DNA of 64,000 bases from Xanthobacteraceae bacterium (GTDB taxonomy: Bacteria; Pseudomonadota; Alphaproteobacteria; Rhizobiales; Xanthobacteraceae): positions 1 through 64,000 of the forward strand of contig JAMLIK010000001.1 in the NCBI GenBank assembly GCA_023954195.1. The letters are read 5' to 3'. The notes below the pieces were generated by a model. The model saw nothing but the letters and a program-made list of their open reading frames with translations. It made no database searches and was not told the origin of the DNA. The stretch's first letter is position 1. Each line of letters begins with the position of its first letter. Positions 56,894 to 64,000 of this stretch are shown in pieces. A program made the position numbers and the translations under genes.

Positions 56894-57424
56894 TTATTCG
56901 CCCGGCTGGCGCGGGCCTGGGGCCGGCTGACTTCCGGGGGGCGCGGGTCCGGGGGCGGGGGGCGCGGCGTCGCCGTTGTGCTTGCCATGGGAGGCGCGAT
57001 GAAATAGGCGCTCGACCGGCCTGCCGAGGAGCAGCACCAGCGCCGTCAGCGCGCCCGCGACCAGCACGATCCGCCATTGTCCCGCGCCGCAGACGATGCC
57101 GATGCAGGCGGTGAGCCAGACGCAGGCCGCGCTGGTCAGGCCATGGATGCGCTTGCCATGTTCGCGATGGACGATGACGCCGGCGCCGAGAAAGCCGATG
57201 CCGGTGAGAATGCCCTGGACGACGCGGCTGGTGGCATCCGACATCACCGCATGGATGACGCCGCCATCCGCCAGCAGCACCACGGTCGCCGCCGACAGCC
57301 CGACCAGTCCGAGGGTGCGGACCCCGATCGGCTTGCCATGCAGATCGCGGTTGAGACCGACCGCGCCGGCGGCCGCGGTCGCCACGCCGAGCCGCAGGAC
57401 AACTTCGCTGAGCCCGAGGTCCAT
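56894..57424 (-). CDS. MgtC/SapB-family membrane protein
   Basis: A 176-residue membrane protein with four or five helices. The family signature is LNRDLHGKPIGVRTLGLVGL, then GILTGIGFLGAGVIV and GLTSAACVWLTACIG. MgtC proteins influence survival at low magnesium and in hosts, partly through control of ATP synthase, though many family members are uncharacterised. The C-terminal 30 residues are Pro/Gly-rich. It starts seven bases after the stop of the upstream AhpD-like gene, suggesting one transcript. Confidence 0.9.
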   Translation of the reverse strand: MDLGLSEVVLRLGVATAAAGAVGLNRDLHGKPIGVRTLGLVGLSAATVVLLADGGVIHAVMSDATSRVVQGILTGIGFLGAGVIVHREHGKRIHGLTSAACVWLTACIGIVCGAGQWRIVLVAGALTALVLLLGRPVERLFHRASHGKHNGDAAPPAPGPAPPGSQPAPGPRQPGE

Positions 57425-57431
57425 GGTCGCT

Positions 57432-58013
57432 TCAGCCCTTCGGCAGGCGGCCCATCAGGTAGAATTCGTCGTTGGGACGCATGTTGGTGAGGTTGGCGAT
57501 TCGGTTCGACAGCCCGAAGAACCCCGAGATCGCGCCGATGTCCCAGATGTCGTCGTTGCTGAAGCCGTGGCGGGCCAGTTTGGTGAAGTCGTCCTCGGAA
57601 ACCTTGTAGGCTTCCGCGCTCACCTTCATGGCGAAATCGAGCATCGCTTTCTGGCGCGGCGTGATGTCGGCTTTGCGATAGTTGACGGCGATCTGGTCGG
57701 CGATCTGCGGGTTCTTGGCGCGGATGCGCAGGATCGCGCCATGGGCGACCACGCAATACTGGCATTGATTGGCGTTGCTGGTGGCGACCACGATCATCTC
57801 GCGCTCCGCCTTGGTGAGGCCGCTGTCCTTTTCCATCAGCGCGTCGTGAAGAGCGAAGAAGGCGCGGAATTCGTCGGGGCGGTAGGCAAGGGCCAGGAAC
57901 ACGTTCGGCACGAAGCCGGATTTTTCCTGCACCGCCTCGATCCGCGCGCGGATATCGTCCGGCATCTCCTTGAGCGAAGGGACCGGAAAGCGGCTGATGG
58001 TCGATGAGGTCAT
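57432..58013 (-). CDS. AhpD-like peroxidase-related protein
   Basis: A 193-residue carboxymuconolactone-decarboxylase/AhpD-like protein of the peroxidase-related group. The redox centre is NQCQYCVVAHG (Cys 84 and 87, His 91), which fits an alkylhydroperoxide-reducing site. The whole chain is helical. The ATG at 58013 is the family start; the open frame continues upstream through the herA gene but has no likeness to the family. It precedes the MgtC gene. Confidence 0.9.
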   Translation of the reverse strand: MTSSTISRFPVPSLKEMPDDIRARIEAVQEKSGFVPNVFLALAYRPDEFRAFFALHDALMEKDSGLTKAEREMIVVATSNANQCQYCVVAHGAILRIRAKNPQIADQIAVNYRKADITPRQKAMLDFAMKVSAEAYKVSEDDFTKLARHGFSNDDIWDIGAISGFFGLSNRIANLTNMRPNDEFYLMGRLPKG

Positions 58014-58077
58014 GGTGTGATCCTGCGTGAGCGGCGTGAAAGACGCCGCGATCATAGTCGAGCGTTCCTCAAACCAA

Positions 58078-58122
58078 AAGCCGCTTGGAGACAAGCCGCT
58101 TGGAGACAGGCGGCTTGGGGAC
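58078..58122. repeat. Three tandem 15-base units
   Basis: AAGCCGCTTGGAGAC occurs twice in perfect tandem (58078-58107) and a third diverged unit AGGCGGCTTGGGGAC follows to 58122. It lies between the HerA-type gene and the AhpD-like gene. Copy number may vary between strains. Confidence 0.85.
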
Positions 58123-58138
58123 GATGCGGCGCGATGCG

Positions 58139-59887
58139 TCAGCGCAGCGGCTTTTTCAGGAGCGCGAAGCGGTCCGGATCGAGGCCGAGCGAGGGTTGCA
58201 GCATCGGCGTCTCGACGTCGCGGGGCGCCGTCCGGAAGGTCTGACCTTCGATCGGCATGTCGCGATAGGAGGTCGCGCCGCGCCAGCGCTCCAGCACGGT
58301 GGTAAGCAGATGGTCGTCGTGCTCGCTGTCGCTGACCGGCGTGCTGGCGATGGTGGCCTCGCTGCGCGGCAATTGATGCGCCGGGACGTCCTTGAAGCGC
58401 AGCCGGGTGGGCAGCGCGACGCCCTCGCCGAAAGCCAGCACCTCGCGGGTGCCGAGCGCGGGCACGAACGCCAGCAAATTCGCGGCGGCATCCGAGACGG
58501 CGGAGCGCAGCAGGCCCTGGTCGCGCTCGTTGGCGAGGCGCATCGTGAACAGCGTGTTGCACTGGGAGATGATGGTGGCGTCGAGTTCGGCCGGACGCTG
58601 CGTCACCAGCCCGAGATAGACGCCGTATTTGCGGCCTTCCTTGGCGATCCGCGACAGCGCCTTGCGGGTCGGGCCGAAGCCGATGCTGCGATCGGCGGAG
58701 GCGTAGCGGTGCGCCTCCTCGCAGACGAACAACAGCGGCGAGACGCCGTCGCTCCACAGCCCGAAATCGAACGCCATGCGGCAGAGCACGGACACCACCG
58801 AATCGACCACCTCGGCGGGGAAGCCGGCGAGCTGCATGATGGTCATCGGGCGGCCGTTGGCCGGCAGCCGGAACAGGTGGCTGATGACCTCCGCCATGGT
58901 GTCGCCGCCGACATTGGCGTTGTCGAACATGAAGGCGTAGCGCGGGTCGTTGCGCACCGTCTCGATGCGCGAGATCAGCTTGTGATAGACGATGCGGGAG
59001 GAGCGGTTTTCAAGCTTTCCCATGCGCTCGTCGATCAGCGCGATCATATCGACCAGGCGGTAGGGCACCGGCGTGTTGACGGTATAATTGCTGCTCCTCG
59101 CCTCGTGGCGCCGCAATCCCATCCGGTCTGTGTTGTTGTAGCGGTTGTAGAGACCCTTGGCGAGCGGGATGATCTCGGTGAGGATCTCCAGTTCTTCGGG
59201 AACGCCCGGCCGGCCGCCGAACAGAACGTCGACGATTTCCTCGAAGTTGAACAGCCAGAACGGCAGCTTCAGGTTGCGCGGGTTGAGGACCAGGGCGTGC
59301 TCGCCGAAGCAGCGGCCGTATTCGTTGTGGACATCGAGCAGAAACAGCCGGAGCTTGGGCCGCGCCTTGAGGATCTCGTTGAGCAACATCGAGACCCCGG
59401 TGGACTTGCCGACGCCGGTGGAGCCGAACACCGCGAAATGCTTGTTGAGCATCTCCTCGACATCGACATAGGCCACCACCGACGGATCCTGTTGCAGGGT
59501 GCCGATGTTGATCTGGTCGTGCCCCTTCGGCGCGTAGATCGCGCGCAGTTCCTGCGTTGAGATCAGGCTGACGGGGTCGTCGATCGTCGGATAGGTGGTG
59601 ACGCCGCGCCGGAAACGCGGCTGTTGCGGATCGCCGTAGAACTCGCCGAGCAGATCGATCGAGGCGAAGGCATAGTAGGCGCCGTCCTCCTGAACGTGCT
59701 CGCTGGTGACCCCGGTGATGATTGCGACGATCACGGCGCCGGCGCAACCGATGCTGACGAAACGCCCCACCGTGGCTCGCGCGCCCTCGGGGGTGGTGTT
59801 CGAGCCGGCATAGAGTCCGGCGCGCGCCTGCGAGCCGCCAACCGAAATGATCCGACCGAACGAGGCCACAGGCGGGGAAAAAGACAT
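58139..59887 (-). CDS. HerA-type DNA translocase ATPase
   Basis: A 582-residue ATPase of the HerA/FtsK superfamily with an N-terminal HAS-barrel-like region (about residues 1-115). The ATPase core (DUF87) has Walker A FGSTGVGKSTG near 154-163, Walker B LLFVCEEAHRYA and an arginine-rich sensor region (GLVTQRPAELD). HerA normally works with the nuclease NurA in DNA-end processing, but many bacterial members stand alone and no NurA gene is adjacent. The start at 59887 (MSFSPPVASFGR) was chosen because the upstream frame runs into repeats. Confidence 0.88.
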   Translation of the reverse strand: MSFSPPVASFGRIISVGGSQARAGLYAGSNTTPEGARATVGRFVSIGCAGAVIVAIITGVTSEHVQEDGAYYAFASIDLLGEFYGDPQQPRFRRGVTTYPTIDDPVSLISTQELRAIYAPKGHDQINIGTLQQDPSVVAYVDVEEMLNKHFAVFGSTGVGKSTGVSMLLNEILKARPKLRLFLLDVHNEYGRCFGEHALVLNPRNLKLPFWLFNFEEIVDVLFGGRPGVPEELEILTEIIPLAKGLYNRYNNTDRMGLRRHEARSSNYTVNTPVPYRLVDMIALIDERMGKLENRSSRIVYHKLISRIETVRNDPRYAFMFDNANVGGDTMAEVISHLFRLPANGRPMTIMQLAGFPAEVVDSVVSVLCRMAFDFGLWSDGVSPLLFVCEEAHRYASADRSIGFGPTRKALSRIAKEGRKYGVYLGLVTQRPAELDATIISQCNTLFTMRLANERDQGLLRSAVSDAAANLLAFVPALGTREVLAFGEGVALPTRLRFKDVPAHQLPRSEATIASTPVSDSEHDDHLLTTVLERWRGATSYRDMPIEGQTFRTAPRDVETPMLQPSLGLDPDRFALLKKPLR

Positions 59888-59997
59888 GTCGTGATCTGGT
59901 CCGGATTCGTCATTGACCACTATCCGGGGTGTTGTTTCACAAAGCGTTAACCTGCCTCGCGCGCGCCGGAATAACGTCGCTTCGCGAGGTCCGGGGC

Positions 59998-60033
59998 GAG
60001 CCGAATGACGAGCCAAATGACGAGCCAAGTGTT
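59998..60033. repeat. Tandem 12-base units before tRNA-Gln
   Basis: GAGCCGAATGAC, GAGCCAAATGAC and the partial GAGCCAAGTGTT stand head to tail. They lie in the spacer between the herA-like start and the tRNA, directly before a TTGACA element. Confidence 0.75.
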
Positions 60034-60059
60034 GACAATGTAGTGCGCGCTCTTAAAAG
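60032..60059 (+). promoter_or_regulatory. Candidate promoter of tRNA-Gln
   Basis: A perfect -35 box TTGACA at 60032-60037 is followed after about 16 bases by TAAAAG, a weak -10 element. It lies about 65 bases before the mature tRNA. Only the -35 box is strong evidence. Confidence 0.4.
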
Positions 60060-60123
60060 GACCGGATCAAGAAGGAGACTCCTTCGCCGCCGATATCCGT
60101 TTCGGTGGCTGGTCGTCGCGTCT

Positions 60124-60197
60124 TGGGGAATGGTGTAACGGTAGCACAACAGACTCTGACTCTGTTTGTCTTGGTTCGAATCCAGGTTCCCCAGCCA
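60124..60197 (+). tRNA. tRNA-Gln (anticodon CTG)
   Basis: A complete cloverleaf of 74 bases. The acceptor arms are TGGGGAA and TTCCCCA, the discriminator is G, and CCA is encoded. The anticodon arm ACAGA-CTCTGAC-TCTGT gives anticodon CTG, which reads the glutamine codon CAG. The T-arm GGTTCGAATCC is standard. It is not flanked by an integrase. Confidence 0.95.
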
Positions 60198-60367
60198 CAC
60201 TCGCAAATCTTCAATAACATATTGATTTGAAACGATTTTCAAGTCATGTCCGGGTATCCTTCGCCGTGGGGCGTCGGGCCGTTCGCCGGTCGGAGGTCGT
60301 CCGTCGGTCGGGGCCGGGGTCGCTCCAATTGCGTTGCTCGGACCCGTCATCCATCGTTTCCGCGGGC

Positions 60368-60711
60368 ATGGTCGTGTCCGGCCCCCGCGCGGCGCTGGCT
60401 GGTTTCCGCCCTCGGATCGAGTCCGGGATTGCATCGGGGGATTTCGCCGTGGGTCGGTTCGGTTCTGTGACATTGCGGGCATTGCGATTCGGCGCGCTCG
60501 CCCAGGCCGTGCCGGCTTCGGGGCCGGCCCCGGCGCAGGACAACGCCAATCTTCCGGGCGGGGCGACCTCGCCGCGGGAAACGCATGGCGACTGGATCGT
60601 CGCCTGCGGATTGTGGAACGCCGGCGGCAAAAGCAGCAAGATTTGCGCGCGCTGAGCGAGGAGTTGACCGATACCAAATCGCCACGCTCGCTGGCGTGGG
60701 GACAATCTTAA
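60368..60711 (+). pseudogene. Frameshifted remnant of an IalB-type invasion-associated protein
   Basis: The frame ending at 60655 reads ANLPGGATSPRETHGDWIVA, then CGLW, which matches the start of the mature IalB (invasion-associated locus B) protein, after an Ala/Pro-rich signal-like segment. It then stops (CAR, stop). Skipping two bases at about 60649-60651 restores the family sequence ICALSEELTDTKSP, which soon runs into a stop at 60711. The remaining two thirds of the family domain are missing. I therefore see a decayed copy with a frameshift and a 3' truncation. The 5' boundary is uncertain. Confidence 0.6.
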
Positions 60712-60836
60712 GTTGCGCCGGCCGGCGAAACTACCGCCAGCGGGAATTCGGCGCGGCAGTTGCCCGTTCGTCATGCCGCCTACCGTGGCGCGGCTACCCG
60801 GCGGCCGGCAGATTCGGCGCGAGCCGCCGCATCACC

Positions 60837-61583
60837 TCAATACGTCGCGCGGCCGCCCGAGATGTCGAATACCGCGCCGGTCGAGAAGGCGCAGTCCTCG
60901 GAGGCGAGCCATGCCACCATCGCGGCGAGTTCTTCCACCAGCACGAAGCGGCCCTTCGGAATCTTCGACAGCATGAAGTCGATATGCGCCTGCGTCATCT
61001 GGTCGAAGATCGCGGTTCTTGCCGCCGCCGGCGTCACCGCGTTGACCGCGATCTCGTGGGCGGCGAGTTCCTTGCCGAGCGATTTGGTCAGCGCGATCAG
61101 CCCGGCTTTCGAGGCGGAATAATGCGCGGCGTTGGGATTGCCTTCCTTGCCGGCGATCGAGGCGATGTTGACGATGCGGCCGTAGTTCTGCGCGATCATT
61201 GTCGGCACGACCGCCTTGCAGCAGATGAAAGGCCCGTCGAGGTTGATGCGCAGCACCTTGCGCCATTCGTCGAGATCGGTGTCCCAAACGCTCTTGTTGA
61301 CGCCAGCGATGCCGGCGTTGTTGACGAGAATATCGATCCTGCCGAGCGCGGCCAGCGTTGTGTCGCGCGCCGTCTCGACGGCGGCGAGGTCCGACACGTC
61401 GACTTGCACGGCGGTCACCGCCGCGCCGATGTCGCGCGCGGTTTTCTCGGCCAGCGCGATGTCGTGATCCCAGATCGCCACTTTTGCGCCGGACGCCACG
61501 AAGCGTTCGGTGATGGCGCGGCCAAAGCCTTGCGCGCCGCCGGTGACCACCGCGCATCGGCCGTTGAGATCGATTGTGTTCAT
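60837..61583 (-). CDS. Short-chain dehydrogenase/reductase
   Basis: A 248-residue classical SDR. It has the cofactor motif VVTGGAQGFGRAI, NNAG at about 88-91, and the catalytic Ser 142, Tyr 155 and Lys 159 (YSASK). The Asp after strand 2 (IWDHD) indicates NAD preference. Its placement downstream of another SDR and an IlvD/Edd dehydratase suggests a sugar or sugar-acid dehydrogenase, but the substrate is not shown by sequence. Confidence 0.9.
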   Translation of the reverse strand: MNTIDLNGRCAVVTGGAQGFGRAITERFVASGAKVAIWDHDIALAEKTARDIGAAVTAVQVDVSDLAAVETARDTTLAALGRIDILVNNAGIAGVNKSVWDTDLDEWRKVLRINLDGPFICCKAVVPTMIAQNYGRIVNIASIAGKEGNPNAAHYSASKAGLIALTKSLGKELAAHEIAVNAVTPAAARTAIFDQMTQAHIDFMLSKIPKGRFVLVEELAAMVAWLASEDCAFSTGAVFDISGGRATY

Positions 61584-61619
61584 GGTTCAATTCCTCTGGA
61601 GTGAGTGGTGAGGATGCCG

Positions 61620-61742
61620 TGTCCGGACGCGGTGCAGCGCCTCTTGCGCTGCTCCGCAGAGCCGGGACCGTCGCGAACGCGGTGCGTCGTTACGGCCCCG
61701 GCTCAGCGCGGCAACACTGCGTGTTGCGGCGCGTCCGGGGCG
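61620..61742. repeat. Intergenic palindrome, GTCCGGACGCGGTGCAGCGC family
   Basis: An imperfect inverted repeat of about 120 bases: the left half opens TGTCCGGACGCGGTGCAGCG and the right half ends GCGTCCGGGG. Inner stems include CGCTGCTCCGCAGAGCCGGG and its partner CCCCGGCTCAGCGCGG. It fills the gap between the two SDR genes. Similar GC-rich palindromes are common in Bradyrhizobium-type genomes. Confidence 0.75.
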
Positions 61743-61748
61743 CGGAAG

Positions 61749-62483
61749 TCATAGCGTCCAGCCGCCGTCGATGACGTGGGCGACGCCGGTGGTGAAGGCG
61801 CTTTCATCGCTGGCGAGGTAGACCGCGAGCAAGGCGATTTCCTCCGCGGTGCCGAGCCGGCCCATCGGCTGGCGGCTGACGAACATCTCGCGGCCGCCGG
61901 CGCCCAGCGCCGCGGCGCGGCCGAGCATCGACGGCGTCTCGATGGTGCCGGGGCAGATGCAATTGCAGCGGATGCCCCTGGTGATGAAATCGGCGGCGAC
62001 CGCGCGGGTCAGTCCGGCCACCGCGGCCTTGGTCGCGCCGTAGACGTAGCGGTTCGGCGCGGCCTTGATGACGCCGGCGGCGGAGGCGATGTTGATGATC
62101 GAGCCGTGCCCGGCGGCCAGCATGCCCGGCAGGAACGCCCGCAAGGTGCGGTGCATCGACTTGACGTTGAGGTCGAACGAAAAATCCCAATCGTCGTCGC
62201 CGCAATCCAGCACGGTGCCGTGGTGGACGAAACCGGCGGCGTTGAGCAGCACATCGACGGTGCCGACACGCTTCGCCATCGCTTCCACGGCGGCGCTGTC
62301 GCGCACGTCGAGGCGGGCGGTCTCCGCCACGCCCTCGGCGGTCAACGCCGCGAGCGCCTTGTCGTCGATGTCGGTCGCGACCACGCTCGCGCCCTCGCGC
62401 GCGAAGGCGATGGCGCAGGCGCGGCCGATGCCGGCCGCCGCCGCGGTGATGAATGCGCGTTTGCCTTGCAGCCGGCCTGACAT
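61749..62483 (-). CDS. Short-chain dehydrogenase, possibly 2-keto-3-deoxy-sugar-acid 4-dehydrogenase
   Basis: A 244-residue SDR. It has the cofactor motif ITAAAAGIGRA with Asp after strand 2 (TDID, NAD type), NAAG, and catalytic Ser 134, Tyr 148 and Lys 152. It resembles the DHRS6/2-keto-3-deoxy-L-fuconate dehydrogenase group (the ending TTGVAHVIDGGWTL is typical). Next to an IlvD/Edd-family dehydratase it could oxidise the dehydratase product. The family is firm; the substrate is inferred from context. Confidence 0.88.
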   Translation of the reverse strand: MSGRLQGKRAFITAAAAGIGRACAIAFAREGASVVATDIDDKALAALTAEGVAETARLDVRDSAAVEAMAKRVGTVDVLLNAAGFVHHGTVLDCGDDDWDFSFDLNVKSMHRTLRAFLPGMLAAGHGSIINIASAAGVIKAAPNRYVYGATKAAVAGLTRAVAADFITRGIRCNCICPGTIETPSMLGRAAALGAGGREMFVSRQPMGRLGTAEEIALLAVYLASDESAFTTGVAHVIDGGWTL

Positions 62484-62507
62484 GCTGGTTCTCCTGTTTT
62501 GTTGGCC

Positions 62508-62589
62508 GTCATTGCGAGGAGCGTGAACTCCGAAGCAATCCGGTTCTTGCTTGCGGTCGCCTGGATTGCTTCGCTTCGCTCGCAATGAC
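62508..62589. repeat. Intergenic palindrome, GTCATTGCGAG family, copy 2
   Basis: The left arm begins GTCATTGCGAGGAGCGTG and contains GAAGCAATCC; the right arm begins CTGGATTGCTTCGCTTCG and ends CTCGCAATGAC. It matches the copy at 15915-15996 and likewise lies between two minus-strand genes, here the dehydratase gene and the SDR gene. Confidence 0.85.
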
Positions 62590-62599
62590 GAGGATATTC

Positions 62600-64000
62600 T
62601 CAGTGATTGTCGCGGGCGACGCCGACGCGGCCGGCGATGTCCTGATAGCGCGTCGCGAATTCCATGCAGGCGCCAGTGGCGTGCTGGCCGACGGTGTTGC
62701 GATACATCTCCTGCCACGGCGTCTGGTTGGCCGGGTAGGGGAAGCCGCCCTTGGCCTTCAGTTCGGCGCGGCGGCTTGCCACCTCGGCGTCCGGGATCAT
62801 GATGTCGGCGCTGCCCTTGTTGAGGTCGATGCGCACCCGATCGCCGGTTTTCAGGATGGCGAGGCCACCGTCGGCGGCGGCTTCCGGCGTGGCGTTGAGG
62901 ATCGAGGGCGAGCCCGAGGTGCCGGACTGGCGGCCGTCGCCGATGCAGGGCAGCGAGAGGATGCCGCGCTTGATTAGCGCCGCCGGCGGCTGCATGTTGA
63001 CCACTTCCGCGCCGCCCGGATAGCCGATCGGGCCGACGCCGCGCACGAACAGCATGCAGCGCTCGTCGATGTTCAGCAGTGGGTCGTCGATCCGCGCGTG
63101 ATAATCCTCCGGTCCCTCGAACACGATGGCGCGGCCCTCGAAGGCGTTGGGGTCGTTCGGGTTGGAGAGATAGCGGTCGCGAAATTCCTTGGAGATCACG
63201 CTGGTCTTCATGATCGCGGAATCGAACAGGTTGCCGCGCAAGACGAGGAAACCGGCGTCCGCGACCAGCGGCTTGTCGTAGCTCCAGATCACGTCGCCGT
63301 CAGGCTTTTGCGCATCGCGGCAGTTGTCGCCCATGGTGCGGCCGTTGACGGTCATCGCGTTCTCGTGGATGCGCTTGTGCCGCATCAGCTCGCCGACCAC
63401 GGCGGGCACGCCGCCGGCGCGGTGATATTCCTCGCCGAGATAGAACCCGGCCGGCTGCATGTTGACCAGCAACGGCACGTCATGGCCGACGCTCTGCCAA
63501 TCGTCGATCGACAGCTCGACGCCGATATGCCGGGCCAGCGCGTTGATATGGATCGGCGCGTTGGTGGAGCCGCCGATCGCGGAGTTGACGACGATGCAGT
63601 TCTCGAACGCCTCGCGGGTCAGGATGTCCGAGGGCTTGAGGTCCTCCCGCACCATCTCGACGGCGCGCACCCCGGTCTCGTAGGCGATCTGGCCGCGCTC
63701 GCGGTAGGGCGCGGGAATCGCCGCGCAGCCGGGCAGCGACATGCCGAGCGCTTCCGCCAGCGAGTTCATGGTCGAGGCGGTGCCCATGGTGTTGCAGTGG
63801 CCGACGGAAGGCGCGGAGGAAGCCACGATGCGGATGAATTCCTCGTAGTCGATCTCGCCGGCGGCGAGCCGTTCGCGCGATGTCCAGACCGCGGTGCCGG
63901 AGCCCGAGCGCACGCCGTTGAACCAGCCGTTGAGCATCGGCCCGCCGGACAGCACGATCGACGGAATGTTGACGGTCGCCGCCGCCATCAGGCAGGCCGG
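62600..64000 (-). CDS. IlvD/Edd-family dehydratase, truncated by the window end
   Basis: The C-terminal 466 residues of a dehydratase whose N-terminus lies beyond the right edge; the frame is open through base 64000. Visible features are PACLMAAATVNIPSIVLSGG, the Fe-S Cys in GHCNTMGTAST, IGGSTNAPIH, the catalytic-loop Ser in GTSGSPS and the ending HATGACMEFATRYQD. These fit the sugar-acid subgroup (arabonate/xylonate type) better than dihydroxyacid dehydratase, mainly by the extended C-terminus and the adjacent SDR genes. The exact sugar acid is unknown. Confidence 0.88.
   Translation of the reverse strand, partial: PACLMAAATVNIPSIVLSGGPMLNGWFNGVRSGSGTAVWTSRERLAAGEIDYEEFIRIVASSAPSVGHCNTMGTASTMNSLAEALGMSLPGCAAIPAPYRERGQIAYETGVRAVEMVREDLKPSDILTREAFENCIVVNSAIGGSTNAPIHINALARHIGVELSIDDWQSVGHDVPLLVNMQPAGFYLGEEYHRAGGVPAVVGELMRHKRIHENAMTVNGRTMGDNCRDAQKPDGDVIWSYDKPLVADAGFLVLRGNLFDSAIMKTSVISKEFRDRYLSNPNDPNAFEGRAIVFEGPEDYHARIDDPLLNIDERCMLFVRGVGPIGYPGGAEVVNMQPPAALIKRGILSLPCIGDGRQSGTSGSPSILNATPEAAADGGLAILKTGDRVRIDLNKGSADIMIPDAEVASRRAELKAKGGFPYPANQTPWQEMYRNTVGQHATGACMEFATRYQDIAGRVGVARDNH

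Noticed and set aside
60124-60197. tRNA-Gln as an attachment site for an island to its right
   Set aside because: No integrase and no duplicate of the tRNA 3' end were seen nearby.

Overview
The window is high-GC alphaproteobacterial DNA, most likely from the Bradyrhizobium/Rhodopseudomonas/Nitrobacter/Afipia group of the Hyphomicrobiales. The evidence is the acpXL-fabZ-fabF-fabF-lpxXL cluster for very-long-chain lipid A acylation, DUF2865, DUF1289 and clan-AA protease genes of rhizobial type, a decayed IalB gene, and several palindromic intergenic repeats of the sort common in these genomes. Assignments come from reading motifs and translated proteins; no database search was possible.

Positions 1 to about 12,340 are the right-hand part of an integrative conjugative element. 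A LysR-type regulator precedes a tightly overlapping trb operon (trbB, C, D, E, J, a trbK-like gene, L, F, G, I and a DUF2274 gene) encoding the mating-pair-formation type IV secretion system. A convergent tyrosine integrase follows and lies directly against the 5' end of dusA. dusA is a known integration hotspot, so the right junction of the element probably lies in the first codons of dusA. The relaxase, coupling protein and cargo must lie to the left of the window.

From 12.4 to 34 kb is chromosomal backbone: dusA, an aspartic protease, a DUF1289 protein, a PleC/DivJ-like histidine kinase, a 3-hydroxyisobutyrate-dehydrogenase-like enzyme, the Fe-S carrier ApbC/Mrp, a TRAP transporter split into convergent dctP and dctQM, moaA, a lipoprotein, gph, rpiA, a DUF2059 protein, glutathione reductase, a hydrolase, class II DAHP synthase, dgkA, nadE and two secreted proteins of unknown function.

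From 34 to 51.7 kb lie a coupled operon cysS-(37 aa membrane peptide)-GNAT-cimA, a VOC protein, a class A acid phosphatase, a LOG-family hydrolase, an Atm1-type ABC exporter, the phosphatidylethanolamine pair psd-pssA, an RraA-like protein, motA-motB, the potassium transporter kup, a rhodanese, an aminotransferase and an orphan polyamine-type binding protein. From 51.9 to 56.3 kb on the minus strand is the very-long-chain fatty acid cluster; its first ketosynthase contains no cysteine at all and looks like a chain-length-factor partner. The right end holds an MgtC-like protein, an AhpD-like protein, a HerA-type ATPase, tRNA-Gln(CTG), a frameshifted IalB remnant, two short-chain dehydrogenases and an IlvD/Edd-family dehydratase that runs off the window, which together suggest a sugar-acid degradation cluster.

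I found no wholly new system. The most notable observations are the dusA-integrated element with three helically phased CTACGA repeats before its transfer operon, the cysteine-free ketosynthase partner, the translationally coupled 37-codon gene, and at least five families of intergenic palindromes.
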